Source: Chromatiaceae bacterium (lineage in GTDB: Bacteria; Pseudomonadota; Gammaproteobacteria; Chromatiales; Chromatiaceae). Taken from it: a DNA stretch of 64,000 bases. Each line of letters starts with the position of its first letter. Position 1 is the stretch's first letter. The translations under genes and the position numbers were made by a program. Location of the stretch: contig JADKCI010000001.1 of assembly GCA_016714645.1 (NCBI GenBank), positions 1,364,001 to 1,428,000 of the forward strand. The letters are read 5' to 3'. Below the pieces are notes generated by a model. The model made no database searches. It saw nothing but the letters and a program-made list of their open reading frames with translations, and was not told the DNA's origin. This document shows, piece after piece, positions 24,632 to 33,880 of the stretch.

Positions 24632-25837
24632 CTACTCCCGCCGCAAGGCCTCGATGGGATCGAGCCGGGCGGCGCGGCGGGCGGGGAAGTAGCCGAAGAT
24701 GATGCCGACGGCGGCGGAGAAGAGGAAGGCCGTGAGGACGATGCCGCCGTTGAAGATGAAGGGGACCATGAGCAGGTCGGCGAGGGCGAGGGAGGACCCC
24801 AGCGCGAGGATGATGCCGAGGATGCCCCCCAGGGACGACAGGACGACGGCCTCGACCAGAAATTGCATCAGCACCTCCCGTTCCAGGGCACCGATGGCCA
24901 GGCGGATGCCGATCTCCCGGGTGCGCTCGGTGACGGAGACCAGCATGATGTTCATGATGCCGATGCCACCCACCAGCAGGCTGACGGCGGCCACGGCGCT
25001 GAGCAGGGTGGTGAGGACCTGGGTGGTCCCCGTCAGCATCTTGGTGAGTTCCTTCATGTCGTTGACGCCGAAGTTGTCCTGCTCCGTGGCGTCAATCTTG
25101 CGGCGCTCGCGCAGGAGGCGCTCCATGTCGGCCTTGGCCCGCTCGGTGGACTCGCCATCCTTGATCGAGACCTGGATCAGGGTCACGTCCTGATTGCCGG
25201 CGATGCGCCGCTGGAAGGCGCGCAGGGGCATGAGGATGAGATCGTCCTGGTCCCGGCCCATGCTGCTCTGGCCCTTGGCGGTGAGCAAACCAATGATTTT
25301 GCAGGAGATCGTCTTGATGCGCAGGCTCTCGCCGATGGGGTCCTGCTCGCCGAAGAGTTCCTTGCCGACCGTAGCCCCAATCAGGCACAGCGCCTGGCCC
25401 GCGCGCAGTTCGCCCTCGGTGAAGAGGCGCCCCCGTTCCAGAGGCCAGTTACGGACATCCAGATAGCGGTTGTCGGTGCCGGTGACGGAGGTGGACCAAC
25501 TGTTGTTGCCGGCGATGGCGGTGGCGGTCTGGCTGGCGGAGGGCGCCAGGACGCGAATACTGGGGATGTCGCGCTGGAGGGCGATGGCATCCTCGATCTT
25601 GAAGGGCGGGACGCCGATGCCGGACCCGGGCCCCATGCTCTGGCCCATGCGAATCATGAGCAGATTGCTGCCCATGGACTCGATCTGGGACGAGACCGCG
25701 CGGGTGGCGCCGCCTCCCAGTGTGACCATGATGATGACCGCCGCCACGCCGATGACCACCCCCAGGATGGTCAGGATGGAGCGCAGGACGTTGCGACGGA
25801 TCTCCCGCAGGGCGAGGAGCAGGGCATTCCAGAGCAT
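24632..25837 (-). CDS. MacB-like ABC transporter permease
   Basis: The membrane subunit of a tripartite ABC exporter, 401 residues. An N-terminal transmembrane helix (SILTILGVVIGVAAVIIMVT) is followed by a periplasmic MacB core domain of about 200 residues. Three C-terminal helices of the FtsX type come next, including VAAVSLLVGGIGIMNIMLVS and the conserved REIGIRLAIGA. Unlike E. coli MacB, the ATPase is a separate gene, overlapping by one base at 25837. It would couple ATP hydrolysis to pushing a substrate through an adaptor and an outer-membrane TolC channel. No TolC gene is nearby. The substrate (macrolide, peptide, siderophore or lipoprotein) is not predictable. Confidence 0.9.
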   Translation of the reverse strand: MLWNALLLALREIRRNVLRSILTILGVVIGVAAVIIMVTLGGGATRAVSSQIESMGSNLLMIRMGQSMGPGSGIGVPPFKIEDAIALQRDIPSIRVLAPSASQTATAIAGNNSWSTSVTGTDNRYLDVRNWPLERGRLFTEGELRAGQALCLIGATVGKELFGEQDPIGESLRIKTISCKIIGLLTAKGQSSMGRDQDDLILMPLRAFQRRIAGNQDVTLIQVSIKDGESTERAKADMERLLRERRKIDATEQDNFGVNDMKELTKMLTGTTQVLTTLLSAVAAVSLLVGGIGIMNIMLVSVTERTREIGIRLAIGALEREVLMQFLVEAVVLSSLGGILGIILALGSSLALADLLMVPFIFNGGIVLTAFLFSAAVGIIFGYFPARRAARLDPIEALRRE

Positions 25838-26577
25838 CAGGCGGTCTCCTCTTGATGAGCCCCGGTGCCGAGGCCGTCGTCGGTCACCTGACCATCGCGA
25901 AAATGGATGACCCGGTGGGCGTAGGCGGCCATGTCTGACTCATGGGTGACCATGAGGATAGTGATGCCCCGATCCCGGTTGAGCCAGGTCAGCAGGTCCA
26001 TGATCTCGTGACTGCGGGCGCTGTCGAGGTTGCCGGTGGGCTCGTCCGCCAGCAGCAGGCTGGGCTGGGTGACGATGGCGCGGGCGATGGCGACGCGCTG
26101 CTGTTGGCCACCGGATAGTTCGCCGGGGGTGTGGGTCTCCCAGCCGGTGAGGCCAACCAGGGCTAGGGCCGCCGCCGCCTGGGTGTGGCGCTGGCCGCTG
26201 GGGATGCGGCGATAGATGAGGGGTAGCTCCACGTTTTCCAGGGCCGAGGTGCGATTGAGGAGATTAAAGCCCTGGAAGACGAAGCCCAGGTAGTTGCGCC
26301 GCAGCCGGGCGCGCTGGTCCCGACTCAGGGTCTCGACGCCCACGTCGCGAAAACGGTAGGAGCCGGCGCTGGGGGTGTCCAGACAGCCCAGGATGTTCAT
26401 GGCGGTGGACTTGCCCGAGCCGCTCGGGCCCATGACCGCGACAAACTCCCCTTCCCGGATCTGGAGATCCACGGCGTCCAGGGCGCGCACGGCGGCGGTG
26501 CCGGCACCGTACACCTTGGACACCTGGCGGAATTCGAGCAGGAGTGGGGCGGACGCGGGTGCCGCGGCCTGGGTCAT
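25837..26577 (-). CDS. MacB/LolD-type ABC transporter ATP-binding protein
   Basis: The ATPase of the tripartite exporter, 246 residues. All ABC motifs are present: Walker A MGPSGSGKSTAMNILG, signature LSGGQQQRVAIARAI, Walker B LLLADEPTGNLD and the switch histidine in LMVTHESDMAAYA. The NLDS ending of the Walker B region is typical of the MacB/LolD branch. It overlaps the adaptor gene by four bases and the permease gene by one, so the three are translationally coupled. Confidence 0.93.
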   Translation of the reverse strand: MTQAAAPASAPLLLEFRQVSKVYGAGTAAVRALDAVDLQIREGEFVAVMGPSGSGKSTAMNILGCLDTPSAGSYRFRDVGVETLSRDQRARLRRNYLGFVFQGFNLLNRTSALENVELPLIYRRIPSGQRHTQAAAALALVGLTGWETHTPGELSGGQQQRVAIARAIVTQPSLLLADEPTGNLDSARSHEIMDLLTWLNRDRGITILMVTHESDMAAYAHRVIHFRDGQVTDDGLGTGAHQEETA

Positions 26578-27908
26578 GGCTTGGCCCCCGTCCGCTCCAG
26601 GTCCACCAGCACCTCGGTTCCCGGCGCCAGTGTCCCGTCCAGGATCTCCGTCAGGGTGCCATCGGTGGCCCCACTTTTGACCGCCACCGCCGTCGGGACC
26701 CCCTCCTTCAATATCCAGACCTGGAAGCCCTTGCCGGTGGTGGCGTCCTTGCTCCCGCCGCGCCGGCTGGAGGAGGAGCGGTTGGGCAGCAGCATCCCGA
26801 CCAGGCCGCGACTATCCTCCTTGGTGGCCTTGGGCGCGGGTGGGGTGAAGCGCAGGGCCCCGTTGGGCACCAGCACCGCGTCCTTGACCTCGCGGGCTAT
26901 GATCTCGGCGGTGGCGGTCATGCCGGGGCGCAGGGAGAGGTCCTGGTTGTCCAGGGACAGGAGGGCGGCATAGGTCACCACCCCATTGATGGTCTCCGGG
27001 GCGTAGCGTACCTGGGTGATGGTCGCCGGAAAGCGGCGGTTGGGATAGGCATCCACGGTGAACTCCGCCTTCAGGCCGGCCTCGATCTGGCCCACGTCGG
27101 CCTCGTCCACGGCGACATTCAGCTCCATCTGGGTCAGGTCCTCGGCCAGGGTGAAGAGCACCGGGGTCTGGAGGGAGGCGGCGACGGTCTGGCCCGGTTC
27201 GACCTGGCGCTTGAGCACGGTGCCGTCGATGGGGGAGCGGATCTCGGACTTCTCCAGGGTGCGGTTGTCGGCGTCGAGTTGGGCCTGGGCCTGCTCGACC
27301 TTGGCCTGGGCCACCGCCAGGGCGGCCTCGGCGCGACCTGCCGCGGCTATGGCGGTGTCGAGCTCCTCGGGGGAGGAGAGGCGCTTGGCGATCATGTCGC
27401 GGACGCGCCCCAGCTTGCTCGCGGTCTCGGTGACGGTGACCTGGGCCTCGGTAACGCTGGCCCGGGCCAGCAGCAGGGCGGCCTGGGATTGGCGTTGCTT
27501 GGCCTGGAAGGTATCGGGGTCGAGGCGGGCCAGGACCTGGCCCTGGGTGACGCGGTCGTTGAAGTCCACCCTGACCTGGTCGATGGTGCCCGAGACCTCG
27601 GTACCCACGTCCACCTGGGTGACCGGCTGCAATTGCCCGGTGGCGGTGACCTTGACCGTCAGGTCGCCCCGTTCGACCGGCGTGGTTTTGAAGCGCGGGC
27701 CCTCCGGGGTGGCGCTCGGGAGCAGGACCCAGGCGGCCGCCGCTAGCGCCAGCAGCCCGAGTGCCGCCAGTCCATATCCGGCCCAGCGTCGGCGGGGGGG
27801 ATCGGCCAGGCCGATGCGGGCGGCCAGCGCGTCCGGGGTCTGGTCCGGGGGCGTATCCGGTGGCGGTGGGTAATCCTGGCCGGTTACGCGGGGTGGGTCA
27901 GGGGTCAT
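26574..27908 (-). CDS. Periplasmic adaptor (membrane fusion) subunit, MacA/HlyD-like
   Basis: The adaptor linking the MacB-like permease to an outer-membrane channel, 444 residues. A proline-rich cytoplasmic start precedes one transmembrane helix (YGLAALGLLALAAAAWVLL). The lipoyl half-motifs follow: VGTEVSGTIDQVRVDFNDRV and IRSPIDGTVLKRQVEPGQTV, separated by a coiled-coil hairpin (about residues 150-215) rich in Ala, Glu and Gln. Beta-barrel and membrane-proximal domains come next. A Ser/Arg-rich insert (NRSSSSRRGGSKD) interrupts the C-terminal domain. It is the first gene of the exporter operon. AGGAGG lies about 13 bases from the ATG, slightly far. Confidence 0.9.
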   Translation of the reverse strand: MTPDPPRVTGQDYPPPPDTPPDQTPDALAARIGLADPPRRRWAGYGLAALGLLALAAAAWVLLPSATPEGPRFKTTPVERGDLTVKVTATGQLQPVTQVDVGTEVSGTIDQVRVDFNDRVTQGQVLARLDPDTFQAKQRQSQAALLLARASVTEAQVTVTETASKLGRVRDMIAKRLSSPEELDTAIAAAGRAEAALAVAQAKVEQAQAQLDADNRTLEKSEIRSPIDGTVLKRQVEPGQTVAASLQTPVLFTLAEDLTQMELNVAVDEADVGQIEAGLKAEFTVDAYPNRRFPATITQVRYAPETINGVVTYAALLSLDNQDLSLRPGMTATAEIIAREVKDAVLVPNGALRFTPPAPKATKEDSRGLVGMLLPNRSSSSRRGGSKDATTGKGFQVWILKEGVPTAVAVKSGATDGTLTEILDGTLAPGTEVLVDLERTGAKP

Positions 27909-28167
27909 GATGAGCGGCTGCCTCCTGGGGGTGGGCCGGATGGGAAGGGGTCGGGCGTGGTGGTCGCGTCGACCGGCTATGTTAGCCGTTAATTTCGGTT
28001 GGAGTGGGCCCCGTCGTGACCGTGGCGGCCTGGAATGTCCGCGACGCGGTGGCCGGCTATACTGGACCTCATCCGCTCGGCTCGGACTCCATGATCGGGC
28101 CCTTAGAGATGGGAGGCCGGTCCACCAGCATTTCCCCAGGCATCCAGAAGTCCATCAGGTAAGCCTC

Positions 28168-29344
28168 ATGCAGATCCTCCTAATTCCCACCCCTCTGTTT
28201 CGTTCTCAAGGGTTGAGGGTCATGCGCGGCGGGTGCCTGCTCCTTGCCCTGGCGGGTCTTCCGGGGTGGGCCTTGCCGGCCGAGACCCCGCTACTGGTGA
28301 CCCCCGCGAGTTCTCCAGGTCGGTTGGCCGATGAGGCGCCCCCTGCCGGGCCGATCCCGGAGTCCCGGGCCGGGAGAGAAGAGGCCCTAGACGGCGCCGA
28401 TCCCGCGGCGATTCTCCAAGCCTGTTGGACCCCGGCCCAACTCGCCGGTTCGCCTCGGGACAGGATTATCCAGCGGGGCCTGAAGCACGACCCTGCCCCA
28501 CCTCCGGACTGGGCCATCCGTGCCGCCGAAACCGCCCTGCCACCTTTGTCCGCCGGGCTGCGCGGCTCCATCCGGTCGGTGGAGCCCGCGGACCCCCAGG
28601 CGCATCTGGTGGCGCTGACCTTTGATCTCTGCGAGCAGGCCAACGAGCGCGCCGGCTATGACGCCGAGTTGGTGGCGACCTTGCGCGAGCAAGGGGTCAA
28701 GGCGACCTTCTTCGCCAGCGGCAAGTGGCTGCGCACACACCCGGAGCAGGCCATGCAACTCATGGCCGACCCCCGGTTCGAGATCGGTAACCACGCCTGG
28801 ACCCATGCCAACCTGCGCGTCGTGTCCGGCCCCGAGGCGCGTGACCAGATACTCTGGACCCAGGCCCAGTACCAGGTGCTGCGTCGGGAACTGGCCGAGC
28901 GTTCCTGCGCCCGGGCGGCCGGGCCCGCGGCCCTGGAGCGGATTCCGGAGTGGCCGGCGGTCCTCCGCTTTCCCTATGGCACCTGCAACCTGGACGCACT
29001 GGAGACCACCGCCGGACTCCGGGCTTGCCGCCATCCAGTGGTCCGTGGTCACCGGGGACCCCGCCAAGGGCCAGAGCGCCCAGGCCATTGCCCAGGCGGT
29101 CCTCGCCGGGGTCAAACGCCACCGCGGGGCTATCGTCGTCGCCCACGCCAACGGGCGCGGCTGGAACACCGCCCGCTCCTTGTCCCTCTTCATCCCGGAA
29201 TTGCGGCGGCGGGGTTATCGTTTCGTGACCCTGAGTGAACTGCTGGCCGCCGGTCGCCCGGTCACCGTCGAGGCCTGTTACGAGGAGCGACCCGGCGACA
29301 ACCGCCGCTATGATGTCCTGTTCGGGCGGGGCACCGGGAAATGA
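28168..29344 (+). pseudogene. Secreted polysaccharide deacetylase (NodB-type), one-base frameshift
   Basis: An exported carbohydrate esterase that removes N- or O-acetyl groups from a polysaccharide. A signal-like segment (CLLLALAGLPGWALPAE) follows the ATG. NodB motifs are visible: VALTFDLCEQ, the zinc motif NHAWTHANL, and LRFPYGTCN. The frame then slips in the G run 29021-29023, where there is one extra G. The other frame carries on with AIQWSVVTGDPAKGQSAQAI and AIVVAHANGRGWNTARS, the last catalytic motif, to TGA 29342-29344. Repairing one base gives about 391 residues. The stop overlaps the next gene (ATGA). It could be a sequencing error, since both halves are well preserved. Confidence 0.85.
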
Positions 29345-29814
29345 GGGACGGGCCCCTGGAGTTTCACCCCCTGGCGGCGCTGGAGCCGGGATTGGCCGCG
29401 GTGATCGGCGAGACCCTGGCGGTCATGGACCCCTGGAAGACCCTGGGTTATGGCGCCGAGGCCCTGGCCCGTGGGCTTGAGTCACCCCATCCGGAGGTGA
29501 CCCGCTACCTCGCGATGCGCAGTGGCGAGCCACAGGGGCTGGTGGTGGTGCGCTATCCCTGGCTGCGCGGGGCCTATATCGAGCTGTTCGCCGTGCTCCC
29601 CGCGGCCCAGGGCCGGGGGATCGGTCGCGCGGCCCTGGCTTTCATCGAGTCGCGCTATCGCGGGCGTACCGCCAACCTCTGGCTGCTGGTCTCGGGCTTC
29701 AACGCCGGCGCCCGGCGTTTCTACGAGCAGCACGGCTTTCACCCGATTGGCGTCATCGCGGACTTGGTGATGGCCGGGCAGGACGAGGTCTTGATGCGTA
29801 AGGTCATCCGGTAA
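29341..29814 (+). CDS. GNAT-family N-acetyltransferase
   Basis: A 157-residue acetyltransferase. The acetyl-CoA-binding motif A is IELFAVLPAAQGRGIGRAAL at about residues 80-99, and the terminal GNAT strand appears in FNAGARRFYEQHGFHPIGV. The substrate is unknown. The ATG overlaps the deacetylase stop by four bases, so translation is coupled to that gene. This supports the deacetylase frame ending at 29344 as the original one. Confidence 0.88.
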   Translation: MRDGPLEFHPLAALEPGLAAVIGETLAVMDPWKTLGYGAEALARGLESPHPEVTRYLAMRSGEPQGLVVVRYPWLRGAYIELFAVLPAAQGRGIGRAALAFIESRYRGRTANLWLLVSGFNAGARRFYEQHGFHPIGVIADLVMAGQDEVLMRKVIR

Positions 29815-29824
29815 AGAAGGGCCT

Positions 29825-32800
29825 TCAGACCCGCTCGCTGGCCAGGCGCTTGACCCCGCCGAAATCGGTCTTACCGCTGCCGAGCTTGGGGATGGCGTCC
29901 ACCCGGCGCACCTCGGCGGGGATGCTCAGGGGGTTGACGCCAGCGGTCAGCAGGGACCGGCGTAGGGCCTCGGTGTCCAGGTCCGCCGCCGCCACCAGCA
30001 GCAGAATCTGTTCTCCCTTACGCTCGTCGGGAATGTTGACCGCTGCAAGTTCCAGTTCCGGTTCGGCCAGGACCCGACGGACCTGTTCCTCCACCGCCCC
30101 CAGGCTGATCATCTCGCCGCCGACCTTGGCGAAGCGCGAGTAGCGGTCCACGATGGTCAGGAAGCCGTCCGCGTCCAGGTGGCCCTTGTCACCCGTTTTG
30201 TACCAGCGCATGCCATCCAACTCGACCACCGCCGCCGCGGTCTTCTCCGGGTCCTGGAGATAGCCCTTCATGACCTGGACCCCGCCGATGAGGATGAGGC
30301 CGTCCTCGCCCGGGTTCAGGGTCGCCAGGGTGACCGGGTCCACGATGCGGAAGCTGGTGCCGGGCAGGGGCAAGCCCACGGTGCCGGGGCGGGAACCGGT
30401 CTGAATCTTCCAGTTATCCGTATCCAGGGTGTCCGGGACATTGACGCTGGCCACCGGCGTGGTCTCGGTGGCCCCATAACCCTCGTAGAGGGTCTTTTGG
30501 AATTTGAGCATGAAGGCCTCGCGCACGTCCGGGGCCAGGCGCTCGGCCCCCGCCACCACCAGCCGCAGGGAGTCCAGCATGAGGGGGTGGACCTTGCGGT
30601 TTTTGGTGTAGAGGCGCAGGAAGGTGGAGGTGCCGAACAGCACCGTGGCGCGGTAGCGGGCGATGGCCTTGGCGCTGCCGAAGGCGTCGGTCGGGTCTGG
30701 GTGGCAGACCAGGGGGATGCCCTCCACCAGGGGCAGGAAGGTGGTGACGGTGAGGCCGAAGGCGTGGAAGGGCGGCAGATTGGCCATGAAGATATCGTTG
30801 GCGCGGGTATTGAGCAGGTCCGAGATCTGGCGAATGTTGGCCATGATGTTGCGATGGGTCAGCTCCACGCCCTTGGGGGCGCCCTCGCTGCCGCTGGAGA
30901 AGAGGATGGCGGCGGTGTCCTCCGGTCGGGTGCGGCGCCCAAAGAGGGTGAAGAGGGCGCCGGCCGGGAGCAGGGAGGCCAGGATGAGGGTCCCCAGGGA
31001 GGCGACCTTGCCGATGTCCGCCCGCAGGGCCTCCATGGGGTGCAGGCTGACCTCGCCCAGGGTGGCGTCGAGGTGGATGCCACGGGCAGCAAGCCGGGTC
31101 AGGAAGCGGTCCGCCGTGATGACGTGACGGATGCCAGCGCTGGCGAGGGCGGCGCGCAGGGACTCGGGGCTGGAGGTGTAGTTGAGGTTCACCACCTGCT
31201 TGCCGGCCATGAGTCCCGCCAGGTTGGCGATGGCGCAGGCGCCGCTGGCGGGGAGCAGGATGCCGAGGGCGGGCTCCGGGGCCAGGCGCCGGATGCGCCG
31301 GGTGAAGAGCAGGACGGCGGCGATCAGCCGCCGATTGGTCAGGTGGGCGCCGCTCGATTCGATCAGGGTCACCTGGCCCGGGGTGCGTTTGGCGGTGCGC
31401 AGCCAGCTTACCGGCAGGGTGGGCAAGCCCCGGACATAGTCCTCCCAGGTCGTGACGGACAACTCGAAGACCGCCTGTTTGACCTGCTCGGCACTGGACG
31501 CCAGGGGCAGAGGTGCCCCGAAGGCGACCACCACTGCCCTTAACCGGCCCTCCTCGCGGCTGCGGCGGAGGGTGGCGGTGGCGTAGGAAAACCAGGTGCC
31601 CCACAAGCCACGCAGGTAAAAGGGCACCAGGACCGCGTCGGTCCCCGCCGCGACCTGGCGCGCCGAGAGCTCGAAGCCGCGCTTGAACTCGGAGACCTGG
31701 CCGTTCTTGCTGATGGTCCCCTCGGGGAAGATGCACACCACCTCGCCCGCCTCTAGCAACCGGGCCAGAGTGGCGATGGCATGGCGGCTGCTGCCGCGGG
31801 AGATGGGGACCACCTCGAAGAAGTCCAGGAACCGCTTCAGGTACCAGCGCTCATAGATCTCCCGCTCCATGACGAACCGCACCGGGCGCGGGCAGGCCAT
31901 CTGCACCAGGGCCCAGTCCAGCCAACTGATATGGTTGCCGAGCAGCATGACCCCACCCTGGGCCGGCAGGTTATCCAGGCCGAGGACCTTGAGCCGGAAG
32001 CGGGTGGCCACCAGGTGCCGAATGAGGAAACGGACCAGGGACTGGGGGAGTTGGTAGAGGGTGTAGATGGCCCCGATCAGGGCCACCAGGGCGAGGCCGA
32101 GGATGAGGGTGACGTCGCCGATCTCGACGTAGGCGGCGGCGACGGTGATGCCCAGGAAGGCCAGCATCCAGATGTTCTGAATGAAGTTATTGGCGGCCAA
32201 CACCCGGCCCAGGCCCTGCTCGCCAGCGTTAAACTGGATCAGGGCGTTGAGGGGCACCAGGAAGAAGCCGCCCAGGACGCCGATCATGAAGAAATTGACG
32301 GCGTGGGCCCAGGAGGACTGGAGGCCGGGGACCAGGAAGAGGGCGATGGCGATGCCAATGGCCCCCACCGGGATCAGGGCCGTCTCGATGTAGTCGCGCG
32401 AGACCTTGCCGGCGACGATGGAGCCCAGGATGATGCCGAGACCGGAGCAGGCCAGCAGGCCCTGAATGACCACGGTGTTGGTCTCCCCCAAGGTCTCCTT
32501 GGCGAAGGCCGGGAAGACCGCCAGGATCACCTGGGAGATGGACCAAAAGACGCTGAGGCCGATGATGGAGAGCCAGATCACGCGGTTGCCGTAGGCGGCC
32601 TGGAGGTTGTCCCGCAGGTAGCGGCCGCGCCGGTACTGGCCCCAATCGAAGGTGATCTTGTCCACGGCGTGCTTTTGGGGCAGGCGGTAGGAGAGGACCG
32701 CCTCGGCCAGGGAGGCCAGGACCAGCAGCCAACCCAGGGGGGCGATCAGGTGCATCACCTCTCCCGGCGTGGAATAGGTCATGCCACTCAGGTAATGCTC

Positions 32801-33286
32801 GAAGAGCACCGAGAAAAAGAAGATACCGAAGAGGATGGCGGTGGTGGTCGTGGCCTGGACCCAGCCGTTGGCCGTCGCCAGGGTCTCCTTGCCCACCAGT
32901 TCCTTGATGTAGCCGTACTTGGCCGGGGAATAGATGGCGCTCTGCGCGGCGAGCAGGAAGGTCATGGCAAAGGCGTGCCAGAACCAGCCTAGGTAGTAGC
33001 AGGCGGTGATGCCCAGGCTGATGACCACCGCCGCCCAGGCCGAGACGCGCATCACCTTGGGCTTGGAAAAGCGGTCGGCGAGGAAACCCGAGGGTGAAAA
33101 CAAGAGGACGAAGGGCAGCAGGATCAGGGCATTGACGATGGCGGTCAGCAGGATCTGGGCATCGCCGTCGTAGGTTTTGAAGAGGGTGTTCTGGATGATG
33201 ATCTTGTGGCCCAGGTCCACGAAGGCGTTGAGGAACATCATCCCGATGAAGGACAGAAAACCGCCGATGCGAAACAGATGCCTCAT
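29825..33286 (-). CDS. aas: MFS - acyltransferase - acyl-ACP ligase fusion (Aas-like)
   Basis: A three-domain inner-membrane enzyme of 1153 residues for uptake and re-acylation of lysophospholipids. Residues about 1-420 are a 12-helix MFS transporter (LplT-like). About 430-620 form a PlsC-type acyltransferase with NHISWLD and FPEGTIS. About 640-1145 form an AMP-binding acyl ligase with LFSSGSEGAPKGVELTHRN and YEGYGATETTPV. E. coli splits this into lplT and aas; the three-part fusion is known in other proteobacteria. The ATG at 33286 is chosen because GAGGAG lies nine bases upstream; a TTG at 33310 would start inside that site. A decayed duplicate of its 5' end occurs at 37.3-37.5 kb. Confidence 0.92.
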   Translation of the reverse strand: MRHLFRIGGFLSFIGMMFLNAFVDLGHKIIIQNTLFKTYDGDAQILLTAIVNALILLPFVLLFSPSGFLADRFSKPKVMRVSAWAAVVISLGITACYYLGWFWHAFAMTFLLAAQSAIYSPAKYGYIKELVGKETLATANGWVQATTTTAILFGIFFFSVLFEHYLSGMTYSTPGEVMHLIAPLGWLLVLASLAEAVLSYRLPQKHAVDKITFDWGQYRRGRYLRDNLQAAYGNRVIWLSIIGLSVFWSISQVILAVFPAFAKETLGETNTVVIQGLLACSGLGIILGSIVAGKVSRDYIETALIPVGAIGIAIALFLVPGLQSSWAHAVNFFMIGVLGGFFLVPLNALIQFNAGEQGLGRVLAANNFIQNIWMLAFLGITVAAAYVEIGDVTLILGLALVALIGAIYTLYQLPQSLVRFLIRHLVATRFRLKVLGLDNLPAQGGVMLLGNHISWLDWALVQMACPRPVRFVMEREIYERWYLKRFLDFFEVVPISRGSSRHAIATLARLLEAGEVVCIFPEGTISKNGQVSEFKRGFELSARQVAAGTDAVLVPFYLRGLWGTWFSYATATLRRSREEGRLRAVVVAFGAPLPLASSAEQVKQAVFELSVTTWEDYVRGLPTLPVSWLRTAKRTPGQVTLIESSGAHLTNRRLIAAVLLFTRRIRRLAPEPALGILLPASGACAIANLAGLMAGKQVVNLNYTSSPESLRAALASAGIRHVITADRFLTRLAARGIHLDATLGEVSLHPMEALRADIGKVASLGTLILASLLPAGALFTLFGRRTRPEDTAAILFSSGSEGAPKGVELTHRNIMANIRQISDLLNTRANDIFMANLPPFHAFGLTVTTFLPLVEGIPLVCHPDPTDAFGSAKAIARYRATVLFGTSTFLRLYTKNRKVHPLMLDSLRLVVAGAERLAPDVREAFMLKFQKTLYEGYGATETTPVASVNVPDTLDTDNWKIQTGSRPGTVGLPLPGTSFRIVDPVTLATLNPGEDGLILIGGVQVMKGYLQDPEKTAAAVVELDGMRWYKTGDKGHLDADGFLTIVDRYSRFAKVGGEMISLGAVEEQVRRVLAEPELELAAVNIPDERKGEQILLLVAAADLDTEALRRSLLTAGVNPLSIPAEVRRVDAIPKLGSGKTDFGGVKRLASERV

Positions 33287-33321
33287 GGATTCAAGCTCCT
33301 CATTGCGCAAGTTAAATGGTT
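33113..33321 (+). repeat. Direct repeat copy 1: 5' end of the aas-like gene
   Basis: About 209 bases covering the first 58 codons and the leader of the aas-like gene recur, in the same orientation, at 37324-37533. This copy is the functional one, with its ATG and ribosome site intact. Confidence 0.9.
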
Positions 33322-33880
33322 TTTATTAGCGGTGAACAAAGGCTCGCCGCGTGGCATCATAAAAGGCGTTAAGTCGATGCATTAACCAATGCAAAGAGCC
33401 CTCGTGCAATGGGTATCCTACGCAACCCCGCCGGCGAGTTTCAAAGCTTATTTCCCGCCACCGCGGCGGCCATGGAGCGTCATGCTGGAGGCTTTCAAAT
33501 GGGTCAACATGATCATCGGTAATGTGAAAAATACCATCCATGGCACCTATCACGCGATGCAGGCAAAACACCTGCCTGGAATTCTGTTATCGGTTCAACC
33601 GGCGCCTTGCGCTCAAGGTGATGCTACCACGCCTGGGCTTTGCCGCCGTACGCACACCGCCGATGCCTCGGCGCCTCCTCGGCAAAGCTGAGCCATGGAG
33701 GTAATCAGGTTTAAGAAATCTCAGCTATTCTTTACTCTTTAGCGTTGCCGATCCCGGCGGTCCGGCGGGGATTGGCGTGGTAGTCTGGTCCCGTGCGCTC
33801 AGCCAGGCGGTACTCCCGCCATCCAGCGCGACGCCGGGGGTTGCCATCCTGCTCCAAGGTTGCAAAGAGGCCCATCTCCC
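33287..33880. other. Spacer between aas-like gene and RND pump
   Basis: About 590 bases containing the transposase remnant. The remainder (33322-33487 and 33705-33880) holds no gene I can support. An 81-codon minus-strand frame at 33326-33571 overlaps the remnant and is judged a shadow. Confidence 0.5.
33488..33704 (+). pseudogene. IS1595-family transposase C-terminal remnant
   Basis: One frame reads EAFKWVNMIIGNVKNTIHGT followed by YHAMQAKHLPG. After a frameshift, the next frame reads FCYRFNRRLALKVMLPRLGF, then AAVRTPPMPRRLLGKAEPWR and TAA. Together these are the C-terminus of an IS1595-type DDE transposase, where the KHLPRYLAEF...YRFNRR...RTPPMPYRLL pattern is typical. The N-terminal part and the ends of the element are gone. 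It sits between the aas-like gene and the RND pump, so it marks old mobile-element activity at this junction. Confidence 0.75.

Noticed and set aside
33326..33571. 81-codon minus-strand frame upstream of the aas-like gene
   Set aside because: It overlaps the IS1595 transposase remnant on the other strand and has no recognisable features.
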